From NCBI GenBank assembly GCA_951799405.1, contig OX637339.1, forward strand, positions 11,284,001 through 11,348,000: a stretch of 64,000 bases of DNA. The letters are read 5' to 3'. Shown here piece after piece: positions 31,393-42,666 of the stretch. The notes beneath the pieces were generated by a model. That model had not been told where the DNA came from and ran no database searches. It was given only the letters and a program-made list of their open reading frames with translations. Made by a program: the position numbers and the translations under genes. The stretch comes from Agapetus fuscipes (taxonomy: Eukaryota; Arthropoda; Insecta; Trichoptera; Glossosomatidae). Numbering within the stretch: the stretch's first letter is position 1; each line of letters opens with the position of its first letter.

Positions 31393-31500
31393 CTGAAGAA
31401 GCCCATCGTAGACATATGCAAAACGTACAGCGTAGCAGCTTTCACACAGTTTGTCCGGTAATCCATAGACAAACTTGTGCAGAATGCGTCGTGTCTCAAA
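31393..31500 (+). repeat. Hammerhead-like family copy (j) next to family D
   Basis: CTGAAGAAGCCCATCGTAG then GCAAAACGTAC is a decayed copy of the ribozyme-like module best seen at 55823-55860. It is followed by family D sequence (TTTGTCCGGTAATCCATAG). Confidence 0.45.
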
Positions 31501-31705
31501 AGGCCATTCCTGTCAGTGTCTCAAAACAAGGACAACACACCACCATGCGGCTAAAACGCTGCTACCAAGACATATGTGTAGCTTAGTTGCGTTGGGTTTC
31601 ACCAACATCCATTTTTTTTAAAGAAATCCTGTGCGGGAGACTCCCTAGATTCTAGAGACTCTAGGGGTCTATGACACTTGTTGTAGTGCCGCAGAGATGT
31701 ACGAG

Positions 31706-31930
31706 CTTGGATGTCGCTACAAAGCGCCAATACTCAAGCAAGACCCACTTGCTGTAAGGCTGGATGGACCTTTGGTGACCGGTCATTGGTAAAGGTTTGT
31801 GAATTTTTCAACCCAGCGAAGAGCAAATTTGAAAATATAAGTGGTATATTTTTTGTGCTCTACCGGGATTCGAACCTACAACCTTCCCATTCAGAGTCCG
31901 CAGTGTTACCACTGAGCTACAGACCGGTCG
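31706..31930 (-). repeat. SINE C copy
   Basis: On the minus strand: head CGACCGGTCTGTAGCTCAGT, box B GGTTCGAATCCCGG, then CAAATTTGCTCTTCGC and TTGCTTGAGTATTGGCGC. Very close to the copy at 44665. Confidence 0.85.
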
Positions 31931-31949
31931 TGTACCAAGGTGTTGATGT

Positions 31950-33060
31950 GGTCCGGTCAATGAAGTTCAACATTCAAATGTGCAAAAAAAATCTAATCTG
32001 AAATGAGCCTTGCAACTCTTATGCCCGCTTTCCACTGCGAGCGGAGCTGACTCCGTACGGACTCCGCTCGACTAGCAACAGTAAATTTCATAGAAGTGCT
32101 TCCACCGACAGCGAGTCAGCGGAGCGGACTGAGCGAGTACAAAGAGTTACGAAAGTGGTCGCAGAGTTGAGCGAGTTTCCAGCGGACTCCGTACGGACTC
32201 CGCTCGACTAGCAACAGTAAATTTCATAGAAGTGCTTCCACCGACAGCGGAGTGAGCGGAGCAGGCTGAGCGAGTAAAAATGACTCCGCTGTGTCATGGT
32301 CTCGGCCGCTAGTTTTCAACTGACTCAGCTCCCCCGTGCCCCCCGCGCCAACCCGCGCAGTTGCGTGACAGCGATAAAACACACCATACATGATTTACAA
32401 AAACACATCATACATTATTTTATAAATTTGAAAATATTAAAATGTATGTTTTATTTCAAATATCTACATTTTATGTTTAAAGCAAAATAATACATTACTT
32501 TTTATGTTTCGAAACAAAAAAAAACTCTTTTATTAATAATTAAAACGTTTGATCTGGGCGTAGGCTGCAACGAGCTGTCACACACTGCACATCATACATT
32601 ATTTTATAAATTTGAAAATATTAAAATGTATGTTTTATTTCAAACATCTACTTTTTATGTATTAAAGCAAAATAATATATTACTTTTTATTTTTCGAAAC
32701 AAAAAAAAAAACTTTTTTTACTAATAATTAAAACGTTTGATCTGGGCGTAGGCTGCAACGAGCTGTCACACACTAGTTGGCTCCGCTAAGCCAGCTGTAG
32801 ATGGAAGGCAAACAACTCTTTCATCTGACTCATCTCATTTCCCGCCTAGCTCACTCCGCCGAGCTCGTTGGCTGTGGAAGGCAAATACCATTATTTTTTA
32901 AAACTCTTTCGCAATGGAAGGCCAAAACTATTTCACTACGCTCCGCTCAGCTATTTCCCGCTCCCGCTCAGCTATTTCCCGCTCGCAGTGGAAAGCGGGC
33001 ATTACAGCCCTTCCCTGACACAGAGATAACATTAACAATATGAACCATTATTTCAGTATT
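31950..33060 (-). repeat. Family A copy split by a Harbinger-like element
   Basis: 31960-32021 (AATGAGCCTTGCAACTCTTA) and 33002-33060 (CCCTTCCCTGACACAGAG, GAACCATTATTTCAGTATTG) are successive parts of a minus-strand family A copy. The element at 32022-33001 separates them. Confidence 0.75.
32022..33001. mobile_element. 980-bp non-autonomous DNA transposon, TTA target duplication
   Basis: TIRs read TGCCCGCTTTCCACTGCGAG at both ends and continue with CGG. TTA lies on each side (32019-32021, 33002-33004), as expected for PIF/Harbinger. The interior shows two internal duplications: about 120 bp around CTCCGCTCGACTAGCAACAG (about 32050-32270), and about 185 bp around CATACATTATTTTATAAATT (about 32405-32775). 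GAGCGGAG-type motifs crowd both ends. There is no transposase. Confidence 0.85.
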
Positions 33061-33460
33061 GGTGGAAACGAAACTAAACCGGTCAGAACCTATTACCTTC
33101 TGATTTAAAGTGCGATGCGTAAACAACTATGTAGATAACAGCCGATTTTGTCGTCTGTTTCGGCCTTTAGATCGTTCGGGAAATCTGTATTGACATTATG
33201 CGTCATCTATTTTCTATTCATATCATTACGGCGCTCGATCTAATAATAGCCGCCTCTTTCTCCTCCCCCGTTCACTTTAATATGGATGTTCACACATTAC
33301 ACACGCGGCCAGCTGTTCTAGCTATAGGTATTCCAAATTCAAATTATATCGTAGTGTTCTTGTTTCTTATTTTTTTTACGAGCGTCCACCTTACACCGGA
33401 AATAGGCCGAGATTTTCAGGATTACGATCAGGATTTTTCCTGCAACGAATAGACTCGGAT
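33061..33460. other. Unrecognised spacer
   Basis: No gene or repeat family recognised. Confidence 0.45.
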
Positions 33461-33469
33461 CAGTTTTTA

Positions 33470-33600
33470 ATTTGGAACTTTTCCTCGTCGAGCAAACATC
33501 AGTCTTGTACGGGACTGCCGTCCTTAGAAACCAAATACAAAATATTTCGTCTTTTCCCTAGAAACCGGACCGGATGACGTCACAAATTTATCTATGCCAA
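33470..33600 (+). repeat. Dispersed repeat L
   Basis: AATTTGGAACTTTTCCTCG, CTTTTCCCTAGAAACCGGAC and CTATGCCAATTAACGTGC match 40365-40520. Confidence 0.6.
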
Positions 33601-33639
33601 TTAACGTGCGGACTTTATAATTTTTTTTGGATATTTGTC

Positions 33640-33715
33640 GAACCGTTCGTTGTACAAGAGCTTTCATTATTTTCGACGTTTCGTTGGCGTCCAACGTTTT
33701 CAGGAGGCAGCCGAA
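33640..33715 (-). ncRNA. Hammerhead-ribozyme-like motif (copy b)
   Basis: On the minus strand (33672-33708): CTGAAAA, one extra base, stem II GTTGG/CCAAC, then GAAA and the palindrome ACGT before C. The G of the CTGANGA core is changed to A. Flanking CGAACCGTT and GAGCTTTCATTATTTTCGAC resemble copy a. Confidence 0.5.
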
Positions 33716-34119
33716 ATGTAAGTTCTATTATTTTGAATGTATTAATAATGGATAAGAATAATTTAAGTTGTCCTACAACTAGAACTGTTCGTCAATTATC
33801 AACCTCGCATTGGATTTCCTTTTTGCCCAAGCAAAGAAAAGGTACTAAATAAAAATGAAAAATAGATAATAGACTTTCGTGTGACTGATAGGTAGGAGCT
33901 TAGGTATACGAGTATTTTGTAAGCAAGGTTCCGTTTTTTTATTTCGTAATGTTGCCATGATTGATGTCCGCTCACGTGTCTATGGTCGAGATGAATTTAA
34001 AAATTAACGTACTCCATTGTGCGGCAACACTCACAATTCATGTTACAAACCTTACACACATTGTGCCATGCCTAATCCTCACAACTGTAACGGGCAATGT
34101 GACGGTGATTTTACCTATC

Positions 34120-34238
34120 AAGACCTCTCAATCCAAGATGGCCGCAAGTGAACAGCTGATTAGCCTTCATACAAATATTACCGATATTCGGTAGGTAAGA
34201 ATTACCGTAGTGATGAGACTTCCAGTCCTGTCCTTCTA
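34120..34238 (+). repeat. Dispersed repeat K, second copy
   Basis: CCAAGATGGCCGCAAGTGAA, GATATTCGGTAGGTAAG and GATGAGACTTCCAGTCC align with 28525-28640. Confidence 0.65.
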
Positions 34239-34504
34239 AATGACCATTTTCAGTCAATTCTCCTTCAACAATCGCAACCCTGAGATTTGCTTGCAGCATT
34301 GGTGCTTTTCGCATGATAATAAATGCTTTACATGTACCTACAATACAAGTGTCGAGGCTCAAGCACGCCTACATAGATCTCTTACTTTTACCACCAATTT
34401 GTACCTAGTACCGAAATATTTATTTATTTATTTATTTACGGCATAAGCCTTTTACAAAATAAGTAAATATTTAAATCAATAAACATATCTATATAAGTAA
34501 TTGT

Positions 34505-34610
34505 TGATCCTACTGCAGTTCGGAGTTTACTAAAAGCCGAATGTTCCCGAAGTGACAAGGACCGTTCCAAATTAAAAAAAAAAAAATTACAACGTCATTC
34601 AAAGGCTTTA
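34505..34610 (+). repeat. Family G fragment
   Basis: AGTTCGGAGTTTACTAAAAG and CCCGAAGTGACAAGGACC match the start of the copies at 38620 and 49404. Confidence 0.5.
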
Positions 34611-34719
34611 CAACAAATAAGCAAATATTGTTTCGCTGGCGAAAAATTGTACTAAACTACCCTTTACAATACCGTTGCCGTTACCGTTTACGTTACCGTT
34701 TATTTTTCCAGGCGGCTTT

Positions 34720-35045
34720 TCACACAATACCCGTTCTGTCCGGTTTTTTCTATCCGGCGCCGGGTCACAAGTCAGTAGTGTATTGAGATGTATGAAAGCT
34801 TTCTCATAGTTTTTCCGGAAATCCATAGATAATCCGGGCAGAATGCATTGTGTGATGCGCCTGAATACTCGTGATTTTTAAATCTGAATTATCATAATTT
34901 ACTTACTAAACGTAAGTACCGAACCGAGGGAAAACTGCAAATGGTAAATATTTAGGTTTAGGTTGGAATTACGGTCGTTTGACATATTTACAATTATTAT
35001 AACTACACAGTTATTTCATTTTTATTAGACGAACCGTTATAATGG
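34720..35045. repeat. Family D copy, then Penelope-like flank repeat
   Basis: 34725-34865 carries TCTATCCGGCGCCGGGTC, AAGTCAGTAGTGTATTGAG and AATCCATAGATAATCCGG (family D). 34965-35045 carries ATTACGGTCGTTTGACAT and TTAGACGAACCGTTATAATG, the flank also found at copy a. Confidence 0.5.
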
Positions 35046-35339
35046 TAAATAGTTTGCCGATATCTTGGCACCGTCGTTGGAGTGTATAACACATTCAAAT
35101 GTTTTATTATACGTCCATTTATTTGATCTTCCTACACTCTCTCGAAATGTCAAAGGCCGGCCATAGGTAGTTTGTAGTATCACGAAGATAATTTGTTTTA
35201 TGTTCTTTTTTATACCTAGCAAGATGGCCAAAGTGACATCATCGGACGAATTTGGCGACAGAATAAAAGTAAAATAGCTTAGAAATGGATAAAGGAAAAA
35301 CGTAAGCCTGAATCTAAAAAAAACGACACTGGGCAGGAT

Positions 35340-35592
35340 CTGAAAATCTAAATCTAAGCTGCAAAGATATACATCATTTAAGATTCATATTAAACGCATT
35401 CCCACAAGCAGACATGAAGTGTAGGTTTATACCTACACTACATGCGTGCTTCCACACATGCCGCATGTTCGCGCTAACACATGCCGCATGTGGACCTACA
35501 ATATAAAAACCCAATCTAAAATCAACATAAGCCCTGCAACTCTTGCCGCCATTCCCTGAAACAGGGTTAAAATTGGCAAAGTGAACCAAATG
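35340..35592 (-). repeat. Family A copy
   Basis: AAATCTAAATCTAAGCTGCA at the tail shows the TTAGAT-type repeat. The head side ends at AAAGTGAACCAAATG, slightly truncated. Confidence 0.8.
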
Positions 35593-35599
35593 AAAATAG

Positions 35600-36900
35600 G
35601 AAATGTCAAATATTACGATGAAAAGATAGATAAATAAAGTTGAAGAATGGTTGTTACTCAATGTTGGGAGATTTCAGGAAAAATTGCTTCTAGATGTTGT
35701 GGGAATAACAATATGTTATTGAAATCAATAAGAATTAGACAATTACTCGTATAGGACCAAGGGGGAGGTCAAAAGATGATAAAATGGATTACAGATTCTA
35801 ATAATAGAAGAAGATTTTGATTCGCTATTTGATATTTGAAATGAAAAGTTTTTGTAGCCATCTTCTTGATTAAATTTGAATTTGGAATCATTATTTATTA
35901 CCCTAGTGTTGCCAGAACAACAAATAAGTTCTAAAAAATATGGTGTTGGGTAGGTACATGGAGTTAAATCCATGATTGCGCACATTTAATAATAAAGAGA
36001 AATAATTTATAATTGGAATTTTCACAGTGTTAATACACAAACAATACAAAATATAAACAATACAAAATATATAAAGAGAAATAACTCGAAAATTAAGAAA
36101 CTCGAGATTTTGTAATAAAACGCAAGAACAATGCGAGAAGAATAGGTAGAATGCGACAGCCGTTCAATTTGGACGAATATGACCGAGATAAAACATCGGC
36201 CGGCTTTTTCATCCCATACAAGTTGTACTGGATGTCTGAACTTCAAACGTGATTTCCTAACATTCATGTTTTTTGAGTTAATGCTCTTTATTATTAAACG
36301 TGCGATTGGGTATAAAGATTTCATTTAATTTACCTTCTTACTATAATAGCATTCAATATTATAAAAAATATTTATTATCAGCTGTTCTTAGTCGAAATCG
36401 CATTAAAATATCGGTGTTTGTTGGGGGTCTTTTCTGAGCTGAAAGAAAAAAGAACGGTTCTACAGGCATATTGAAAATCTTAAACTATAAATAATTTCCT
36501 CATTCCCCAAGGCCCCTTTCATCGTAATTATCATTTAGTTTGAGGATTAAAACAATGGCGACTTTGTGAAACTGAGCTAACTTGTAATGTGATAATAATA
36601 GACCGCGATTATTTATGCATCTGGGACAGAAAATTTACTCAACCATTGCGTGGACCAAAAAATGTATGGAATGTAAAAGGCTCACTAGCGGCGCTGTTCT
36701 AGTTTTTATACAATTTAGCAAACGTCAAGTTTTACACAAGGGGCACAATGTTGCCAGGGCGGTCGATAGTTTCAGCGCGGAAACGGAATCGTAAACTTAG
36801 TTTTAACGGCCAAACATTTTAATGGAGAGATATGAGATACTCGGGATTTTTATTGCCAAGCTTACAACGTGAATATTATATGTTTTATGATCTCATCATC
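35600..36900. other. Unrecognised AT-rich DNA
   Basis: No gene recognised. A short direct repeat AAACAATACAAAATAT occurs twice near 36040-36070. TTTTCACAGTGTTAATACAC here reappears inverted near 39430 and again near 44550, pointing to another dispersed repeat. Confidence 0.4.
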
Positions 36901-36911
36901 TTATTTACAGC

Positions 36912-37075
36912 CATTTCACACCAGACGCATTCTGCCACCATTCTACCCGGTTTGTCTATGTTTTTTTCTATCCGGTACCGGGTCTTCTTCGGGCCGAAGT
37001 CTATAGTGTATGCCGTATGCCGTATGGAGATGTATGAAAGCTTTCACGCAGTTTGGTCTGTCAGGCAAATAGGCC
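36912..37075. repeat. Family D copy
   Basis: TTCACACCAGACGCATTCTG, TCTATCCGGTACCGGGTC and GAAAGCTTTCACGCAGTTT. Half of another copy lies at 37495-37580. Confidence 0.55.
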
Positions 37076-37126
37076 TTTAACATTGCGCGTTTTTTAGCCG
37101 TACAATCGATAAATCAAATAGGTAGT

Positions 37127-37432
37127 CCGGTCGATAGCTCAGTTCGTAAAGTGCTTGCATTCCATGCCGTGAGCTCGGGTTCGAATCCCACCGAGACGAG
37201 GGTGTCAGAAATGATTTCCCGTTTCGGTGTTTCTTTCAAACCCCAAAATAAAATACCGGCAAGGTTTACTCAGCCTTCACAAGAAATGAGTACCAGCCCT
37301 CTCGAGAGCTGGGAAATCCCCACTTCAACTGAAGTGTAAAAATAAATAGGTTCAACTCGCTACGTGCGACCCCTTCGTGGATAACGCGGCAAGAAGTTAC
37401 ACTATATGTGTAGCTTAGTTTCGTTGCGTAGT
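37127..37432 (+). repeat. SINE B copy, best preserved
   Basis: Head: GGTCGATAGCTCAGTTCG and box B CGGGTTCGAATCCCACC. Body: GGTGTCAGAAATGATTTCCC, CAGCCTTCACAAGAAATGAG and GAGAGCTGGGAAATCCCC. End: TATGTGTAGCTTAG. It is about 300 bp, with no poly-A. Confidence 0.9.
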
Positions 37433-37676
37433 TGCGTTAGTTGCGTAGCTCTTACTCGCTCTCCGACGTTTATTTTGTAGACGTACCGTAGTCCGTAACC
37501 CTCTTTTTACACGGTCTGTTTTTGGTCGGGATCCGGTCGCGCAATGTATGGGGTCGCTAGACAAACCGTATGAAAGCTAACATAAGTAAATTAACCTGAT
37601 ATAAAAAAAAATAAAAAATGATACTTTCCTTTTTTTTTTTTGAAAAGATTTTTGTGAAACACTGTGGAAATTCATT

Positions 37677-37862
37677 TTAAAAAATTGATTATTTTTCAAT
37701 AAAAAATAAAAGAAATTAAAAACTTTGTTTAGTAATTGTTAGTTACCCGAAGATGGAAGTAATTCCGAAAATATTTGTAACATACTCAAAAACAATAAAA
37801 GTGGAATAAAACAAAGTTTTTAATTTCTTTTATTTTTTATTGAAAAATAATCAATTTTTTAA
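37677..37862. repeat. Large inverted repeat with ribozyme-like centre (copy h)
   Basis: Two perfect arms of about 54 bp (left 37677-37730, right 37809-37862; AATTGATTATTTTTCAATAA in the left arm) flank about 78 bp. Inside, at 37747-37776 on the plus strand, are CGAAGA, an extra T, stem II GGAA/TTCC, then GAAA and a palindromic AATATT. The first base of the core is lost (C for T: CCGAAGA). Confidence 0.75.
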
Positions 37863-38226
37863 TACTTCCCCATACCATACACGTCTTGTAATTTGTAAGC
37901 CTTGTAACTTACGTACACCGGTCGGACACCGGCCTGTGCCGTAAAGACCGTGACTTTTTTTTTCTGTTTCTATCTTTTTTCGCCGTCATATCTTCCTAGT
38001 GGTAATAGAGTCCGCTCAAAGACAAAAAAAATATGACGTCACATGGCCACAAAATAAAACATGATTTTATTATCTATTTCATGTGAAATTTATTATGAAA
38101 AGTTTATTTTTATGGGTTATTTATTTTACGTAACTTTTACGATCGATATTGTCGATGTTAGACCACACAAAGCCGTGCGTAGATTACGTACATTTTTATG
38201 TAAATTAGTGTGCTATACTATGTAGG

Positions 38227-38420
38227 TATGCCACGGTGGTGCACTGGTTAGGGGTGTCGGCTACATGGGCAGCTTATAGAAGTTCCGGGTTCAACACCGG
38301 GGTGGCTTGACCGGTCGAACTAATCACCTCTTGGCACGCACGACATAAGTAAAAAATAGGGTAGTGTCTACTTCACACCTGGTGAGACAGGGAAAACACT
38401 GAAAAGGTGCCCTGATTTTG
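38227..38420 (+). repeat. tRNA-headed SINE of a third type (E)
   Basis: GCCACGGTGGTGCACTGGTT resembles a box A arm and GGGTTCAACACCGGGGTGGC a box B arm, with GCCAC/GTGGC able to pair as an acceptor stem. The unrelated body continues with CACCTCTTGGCACGCACG. Only one copy was noticed. Confidence 0.5.
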
Positions 38421-38599
38421 AGTTGTGTATATGGTTGATTTAAATATGGTACAAAGTACAAGTACCAAAATATTCCATTTTAAACGAAGCCTGCGGCGGT
38501 ACACAATTGTATATTATTAATACCGAAGCTTATGTATGGAAGTGAAGCGTAAATGGTACAGGATAGTGAGATTAATAAAGTTTGTATAGTGGAGATCAA

Positions 38600-39002
38600 A
38601 ACCCTGAGAAGAGTGACTGGAAATATTTAAAAATATTCCAGTTCGACTTAACTAAAACCGAAAACTCCCGAAGTGACGAGCCCCTTTTCAAAATATTAAA
38701 AATGATTGCAAATTGCAATGCCATTCAAAACCTTTTAAACAAACAACTAGTTATAAAAATCAAATGTCTAACCATCATTAATCTGGAAAACGACTTAAAA
38801 AATGTTCCATTTGCGGCAATTTTGATGTATCCATTCATCAAAAAAAAAACAGCTACGCTCAGTGAATGTGATGTCATCTTGAAAATCGTTATTATTATAT
38901 TTACTGGCGTAATTCAATGAGCTATTATGCCAATTTAACTGAAATGATATTTTAGTTAACTTTACTAAACTTGAAATTATACCGGGTCTGGGCCTAAGTA
39001 TT
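38600..39002 (+). repeat. Family G copy
   Basis: CGACTTAACTAAAACCGAAA, CCCGAAGTGACGAGCCCC and TTTAGTTAACTTTACTAAAC end in ACCGGGTCTGGGCCTAAG. The open frame over it has no motif and is not considered a gene. Confidence 0.6.
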
Positions 39003-39019
39003 GAGTGTACCTTGTTGTT

Positions 39020-39540
39020 TATAGATTGATATCAATGAGTGTGCCTTTGTAATCAAAACTGAGTCCACACCTGCGAAAATATGACAGCATTACTCAGCGG
39101 TATGTTAAGCTGTTCACGTCGTCTCTACGTGGGTCTCGTACGCTCTACAAGCAACAATGCTTCAATCGATGTAAGGCATGCCAGCACGCACAATAGCTCG
39201 CACAATCTGATCCCGCGTAACGAATATTAAGTACAATACAGCATGACCTCAAGAAGAGTCGTTCGATTTGCAAGTAGAACGTAAAGCGAAGCAATAATTC
39301 CTTTCTTAGTATGTTTTATCACTCGCCATCTAAAAGCCCTAGTAGACGAGATGGGTATCTTTTTAAGATGGTAATTAGTATTTACAAGGACGATAGCGTT
39401 AGGTAAATTATAAAATATTTTTGTATTGTTTGTGTATTAACAGTGTGAAAATTCATATTAATTGATTTCTACTAAATTTTATAAAACCAAAACAATTCTT
39501 ATTAAACCATGTTTTATTTTCACTTGATTTATTAATTTTA
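39020..39540. other. Unrecognised spacer
   Basis: No gene recognised. TTGTGTATTAACAGTGTG near 39430 is part of a dispersed repeat also at 36020 and 44550. Confidence 0.4.
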
Positions 39541-39556
39541 TTTTAATTTATATACA

Positions 39557-39591
39557 CGAACGTTTTCGATCTCTCGATCAGCTTCAGGTAC
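39557..39591 (-). ncRNA. Hammerhead-ribozyme-like motif (copy c)
   Basis: Minus strand: CTGAAGC, extra T, stem II GATC/GATC around GAGA, then GAAA and the palindrome AACGTT before C. The last base of the first core box is C instead of A. Confidence 0.5.
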
Positions 39592-40364
39592 CTACCTACC
39601 ATTAAGAACGTTGAACTAAGAAGTTGGTAACAATGACAGCTACTGAATCAGGATCAAAGTTATCACCAGGGAGCTCGACGAGATTCCAACCAGTGTTAAT
39701 TTATCACAAACATTCTAGTCCAAGTTACCGTTGGCCTCAGTGCCGGCGTCATACTATTTATAATTCGAGAAGTTGGGGGTCTCTAACATCTAAAAATGTG
39801 ATGCAGGGGTATTGGTTTGTTGAATAATTATTATCTATGGAAATACATCTCAAGTATTTTATTTTACCTTCTTACTTCTTTATTGAGCCCTTTTTATTTT
39901 AAGCTAAGAATATAACTGTATATGTTCGTAAGTCAAAACGTTTGTTTTTCAAGACGGTTGAAACAGGAGGTATAATTTGATTATAATCCAGCATTTAAAA
40001 ATAAAATGGCGTCCGAGTTGCGTGGACTCCCGCGCGATCTAGCCGCCATTTTCTGTCAGTATATACCTTATATATATACATATTTTATTTTTATCATTTA
40101 TCAACCATAAAACATCTGTCCCACAAAGCGGACTCTACTCGTAAAAACCGTTGACTTTTATATCCTTAATTTATAACTGGTTCAAAAATCGTTAGCTTTG
40201 ACTAAGCGGACCATGTGCTGTAACATTGCATTTTTAATGGTTTGTGTTAATACAATTTTAATAAAAACAATTTTCATATTGTTAATACAATATGACAATT
40301 CATTATTAATCCTACACATAACTTATAGGTACAGAAAAACAATGAGGTTGAAACATATTTGAAT

Positions 40365-40520
40365 TTGGAACTTTTTTCTTGGCGCGCAAACGTCATTCTT
40401 ATATGGGTTTGATGACGTCCTTAAAAAGCAATCACAAAATATTTGTATCTCTTTTCCCTAGTTACCTGGCCGGGTGACGACACACTATATTGTCTATGCC
40501 AATTCACGTGCAGACCTCAT
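40365..40520 (+). repeat. Dispersed repeat L, second copy
   Basis: GAATTTGGAACTTTTTTCTT, CTCTTTTCCCTAGTTACCTG and TCTATGCCAATTCACGTGC match 33470-33600. Confidence 0.6.
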
Positions 40521-40570
40521 TGTTCTTTATTTGTAAAACTGTTCATTTGAATATTTTATTGTAAAAATTA

Positions 40571-40605
40571 CAAACGTTTACGGTCTTCAGACCAGCATCA
40601 GGTAT
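40571..40605 (-). ncRNA. Hammerhead-ribozyme-like motif (copy d)
   Basis: Minus strand: CTGATGC, extra T, stem II GGTC/GACC around TGAA, then GTAA and AACGTT. Both core boxes carry one substitution. Confidence 0.45.
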
Positions 40606-40612
40606 ATAAGAG

Positions 40613-40925
40613 GAAAAAGGGGAAAGGGAAGACCGAGAAACGAATGGCTTGATCAGATTGGTTAATGTTTTAAATAATTGGATTCATAGAGCAAATTTAA
40701 AAAATCTAAATGTATGAAAAATATTATGGATATAAATGAATTGAAAGATGTATGCAATGATGAAAGAAATTGATCAGCTCTGCATAAGGTCTGGCCACCC
40801 CATGCAATGATGAAATTGATTTTTTTTTTAAATTATGCAATGATGAAAGAAATTGAGGCAGCTCTGCATAAGGTCTGGCCACCCCTAGGGGAATGGCGAC
40901 AGAGTTACAGTTTCTCATATCTTAA
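40613..40925 (+). pseudogene. LINE ORF2 C-terminal fragment, partly duplicated
   Basis: Reads KGKGRPRNEWLDQIG, a G-R-P-R-x-x-W-x-D-Q-I block common before LINE C-termini. Then MDINELKDVCNDERN and twice ALHKVWPPLG-type text (GCTCTGCATAAGGTCTGGCC at about 40778 and 40861). Stops and frameshifts are present, and the last 100 bp are duplicated. Confidence 0.55.
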
Positions 40926-40929
40926 TTCT

Positions 40930-41760
40930 GATTGGTTGCAGGTCCTGTGACGTCACCTTTCACGTTGGGCGGGAGGAGCGCCTGAAGAGTTAGTTGTTCG
41001 TGTAAGTTCCACATTTAAAATTTATTAATAAAACGCGCGCTCACTTTACATAAGCCCAGGATATTATACAGTTCTAGTTATTATATATTTTCTGCAGCTA
41101 TTCCGCGAATTCACAGCAGGACAATAAATTATGCTGAACAGGTAGTGATGCACAACCATTGAGCTGTAATATTGGTGGAGACGAAACTAGCTTAAGACAT
41201 TGCAACATACTATGAGACCTAGCTGTCAACCACTGAGCTGTCAAACACTACAGAATCCTTAATAATAATGTAAAATCCCATGTTTTCTTGCTATCTCTTT
41301 CTTGTGATTCGGCACCCAAAAATTGAACTTGCATTTATGTTCAATAATAATGCTATTTTTATTTCAAATCTGACAAATTCACCTACCACGCAATTTACAA
41401 TTATAACGCGAGCGGCCGAGCGCACGATTTCCACGCAGAGATGACATTTTAGCAATGCCAACATTGCAGAAAAAAAACCTACCTTTTACCTATTAACAGT
41501 GTGGTAGCACTCGGATTATCATTGCATAGGGTATCACTTAGCTTTTATGTTGACACAAAGTCAAATGTTCTCTCGACCTGTTGACCTCAAAAAAAAATCC
41601 GGCTCATTTTTTTCGATTTCATGCATTGGTAGAGGGATCATAATATCGACCAAAATAAAAGATCGTGGTCTTAAATTTTGATCATAGTGAACGGGGTGAC
41701 CACTATAATTACAGCCGTCATCGTGTGAAGCGTCATTTTTGATAGTCAATATGAAGTAAA
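40930..41760. other. Unrecognised spacer
   Basis: No gene or repeat family recognised. Confidence 0.45.
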
Positions 41761-41771
41761 CTCGCTGCCTT

Positions 41772-42012
41772 AGTTCTTGTTTATCGTATACGCCATTGAG
41801 AAAAATTTACATGAGCAATGTTTGCATGTGTACTGGACCAATGTGTCTTATGAAAACAATAAATTTATTTTTTAAATATTTAAAAGAACTCTCACATTAT
41901 CGAATTTTACGGTTTTTCTTAGCTCAGATTGTGTAGGTAGAATTTAATTCTTAAGACAACTGCATGAAAAAGTCATATTTGACAAGATTGGCGTATACGA
42001 TAAACAAGAACT
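41772..42012. mobile_element. Family H MITE with 24-bp perfect TIRs
   Basis: AGTTCTTGTTTATCGTATAC at the left and its exact inverse at the right, extending over CGCCA. The interior matches family H (GAGCAATGTTTGCATGTGTA). No target duplication was identified with confidence. Confidence 0.8.
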
Positions 42013-42344
42013 GGGGGAGCGAACTGTGATTTAAGGAAGAGCAAGATATCTACGTTCCACTGATGTCATCAGTTTGTAGGCACCAACAGTTTGTAGCAGT
42101 TCTCCCTCAACTGTCACCTGCGTTCAGTATAAGCCTTGTAGGTCTATGATCTTGTTTTCCAAAAGCTTCTCTAGGTTCACCATCACTGCGCTAGAACACG
42201 CCACAGCTTGTTAAAACATTCATCGCTTTTTGACTCGGGATATTATTTTTGTGTCTCGCATCGCACGATACTGCTGAAATTATTCAATTATAAAATAAAA
42301 AATATAACCGTAAATATCTTTTTTTTTAATGTTACTGTCTATAG

Positions 42345-42666
42345 CAGCGGTCGCCAAACTTTTTGACCTCACGGACCAGTTAATTCATAATTTAAATCCC
42401 GCGGACCACTAATAGGATTTTTTGAGAGTTAAAAATATTTAAAAAAAAAACTTGTGATCAAAGAACACATAAAATGTACCTAGTTAATAAAATGAAACTA
42501 TTAATAGTAACCAAGTTATGAAAGCTTTATTAATAAACCATAATAAAAAAAACAAAATAAATAACAATTGTAATTGTAGTAAGTATATTCCACATTTTTC
42601 TGCGGACCAGCGAAATTTTCTGGCGGACCACTAGTGGTCCGCGGACCACCACTTTGGCAACCGCTG
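42345..42666. mobile_element. hAT-type MITE, 8-bp target duplication
   Basis: Starts CAGCGGTCGCCAAACTTTTT and ends CACTTTGGCAACCGCTG. GTCTATAG is repeated exactly on both sides (42337-42344, 42667-42674). GCGGACCA-type repeats lie near both ends. Confidence 0.92.

Noticed and set aside
31308..31586. 92-codon plus-strand frame
   Set aside because: Covers a ribozyme-like module and family D debris; no protein motif.
38582..38920. 112-codon plus-strand frame
   Set aside because: Lies on family G, a dispersed non-coding repeat.
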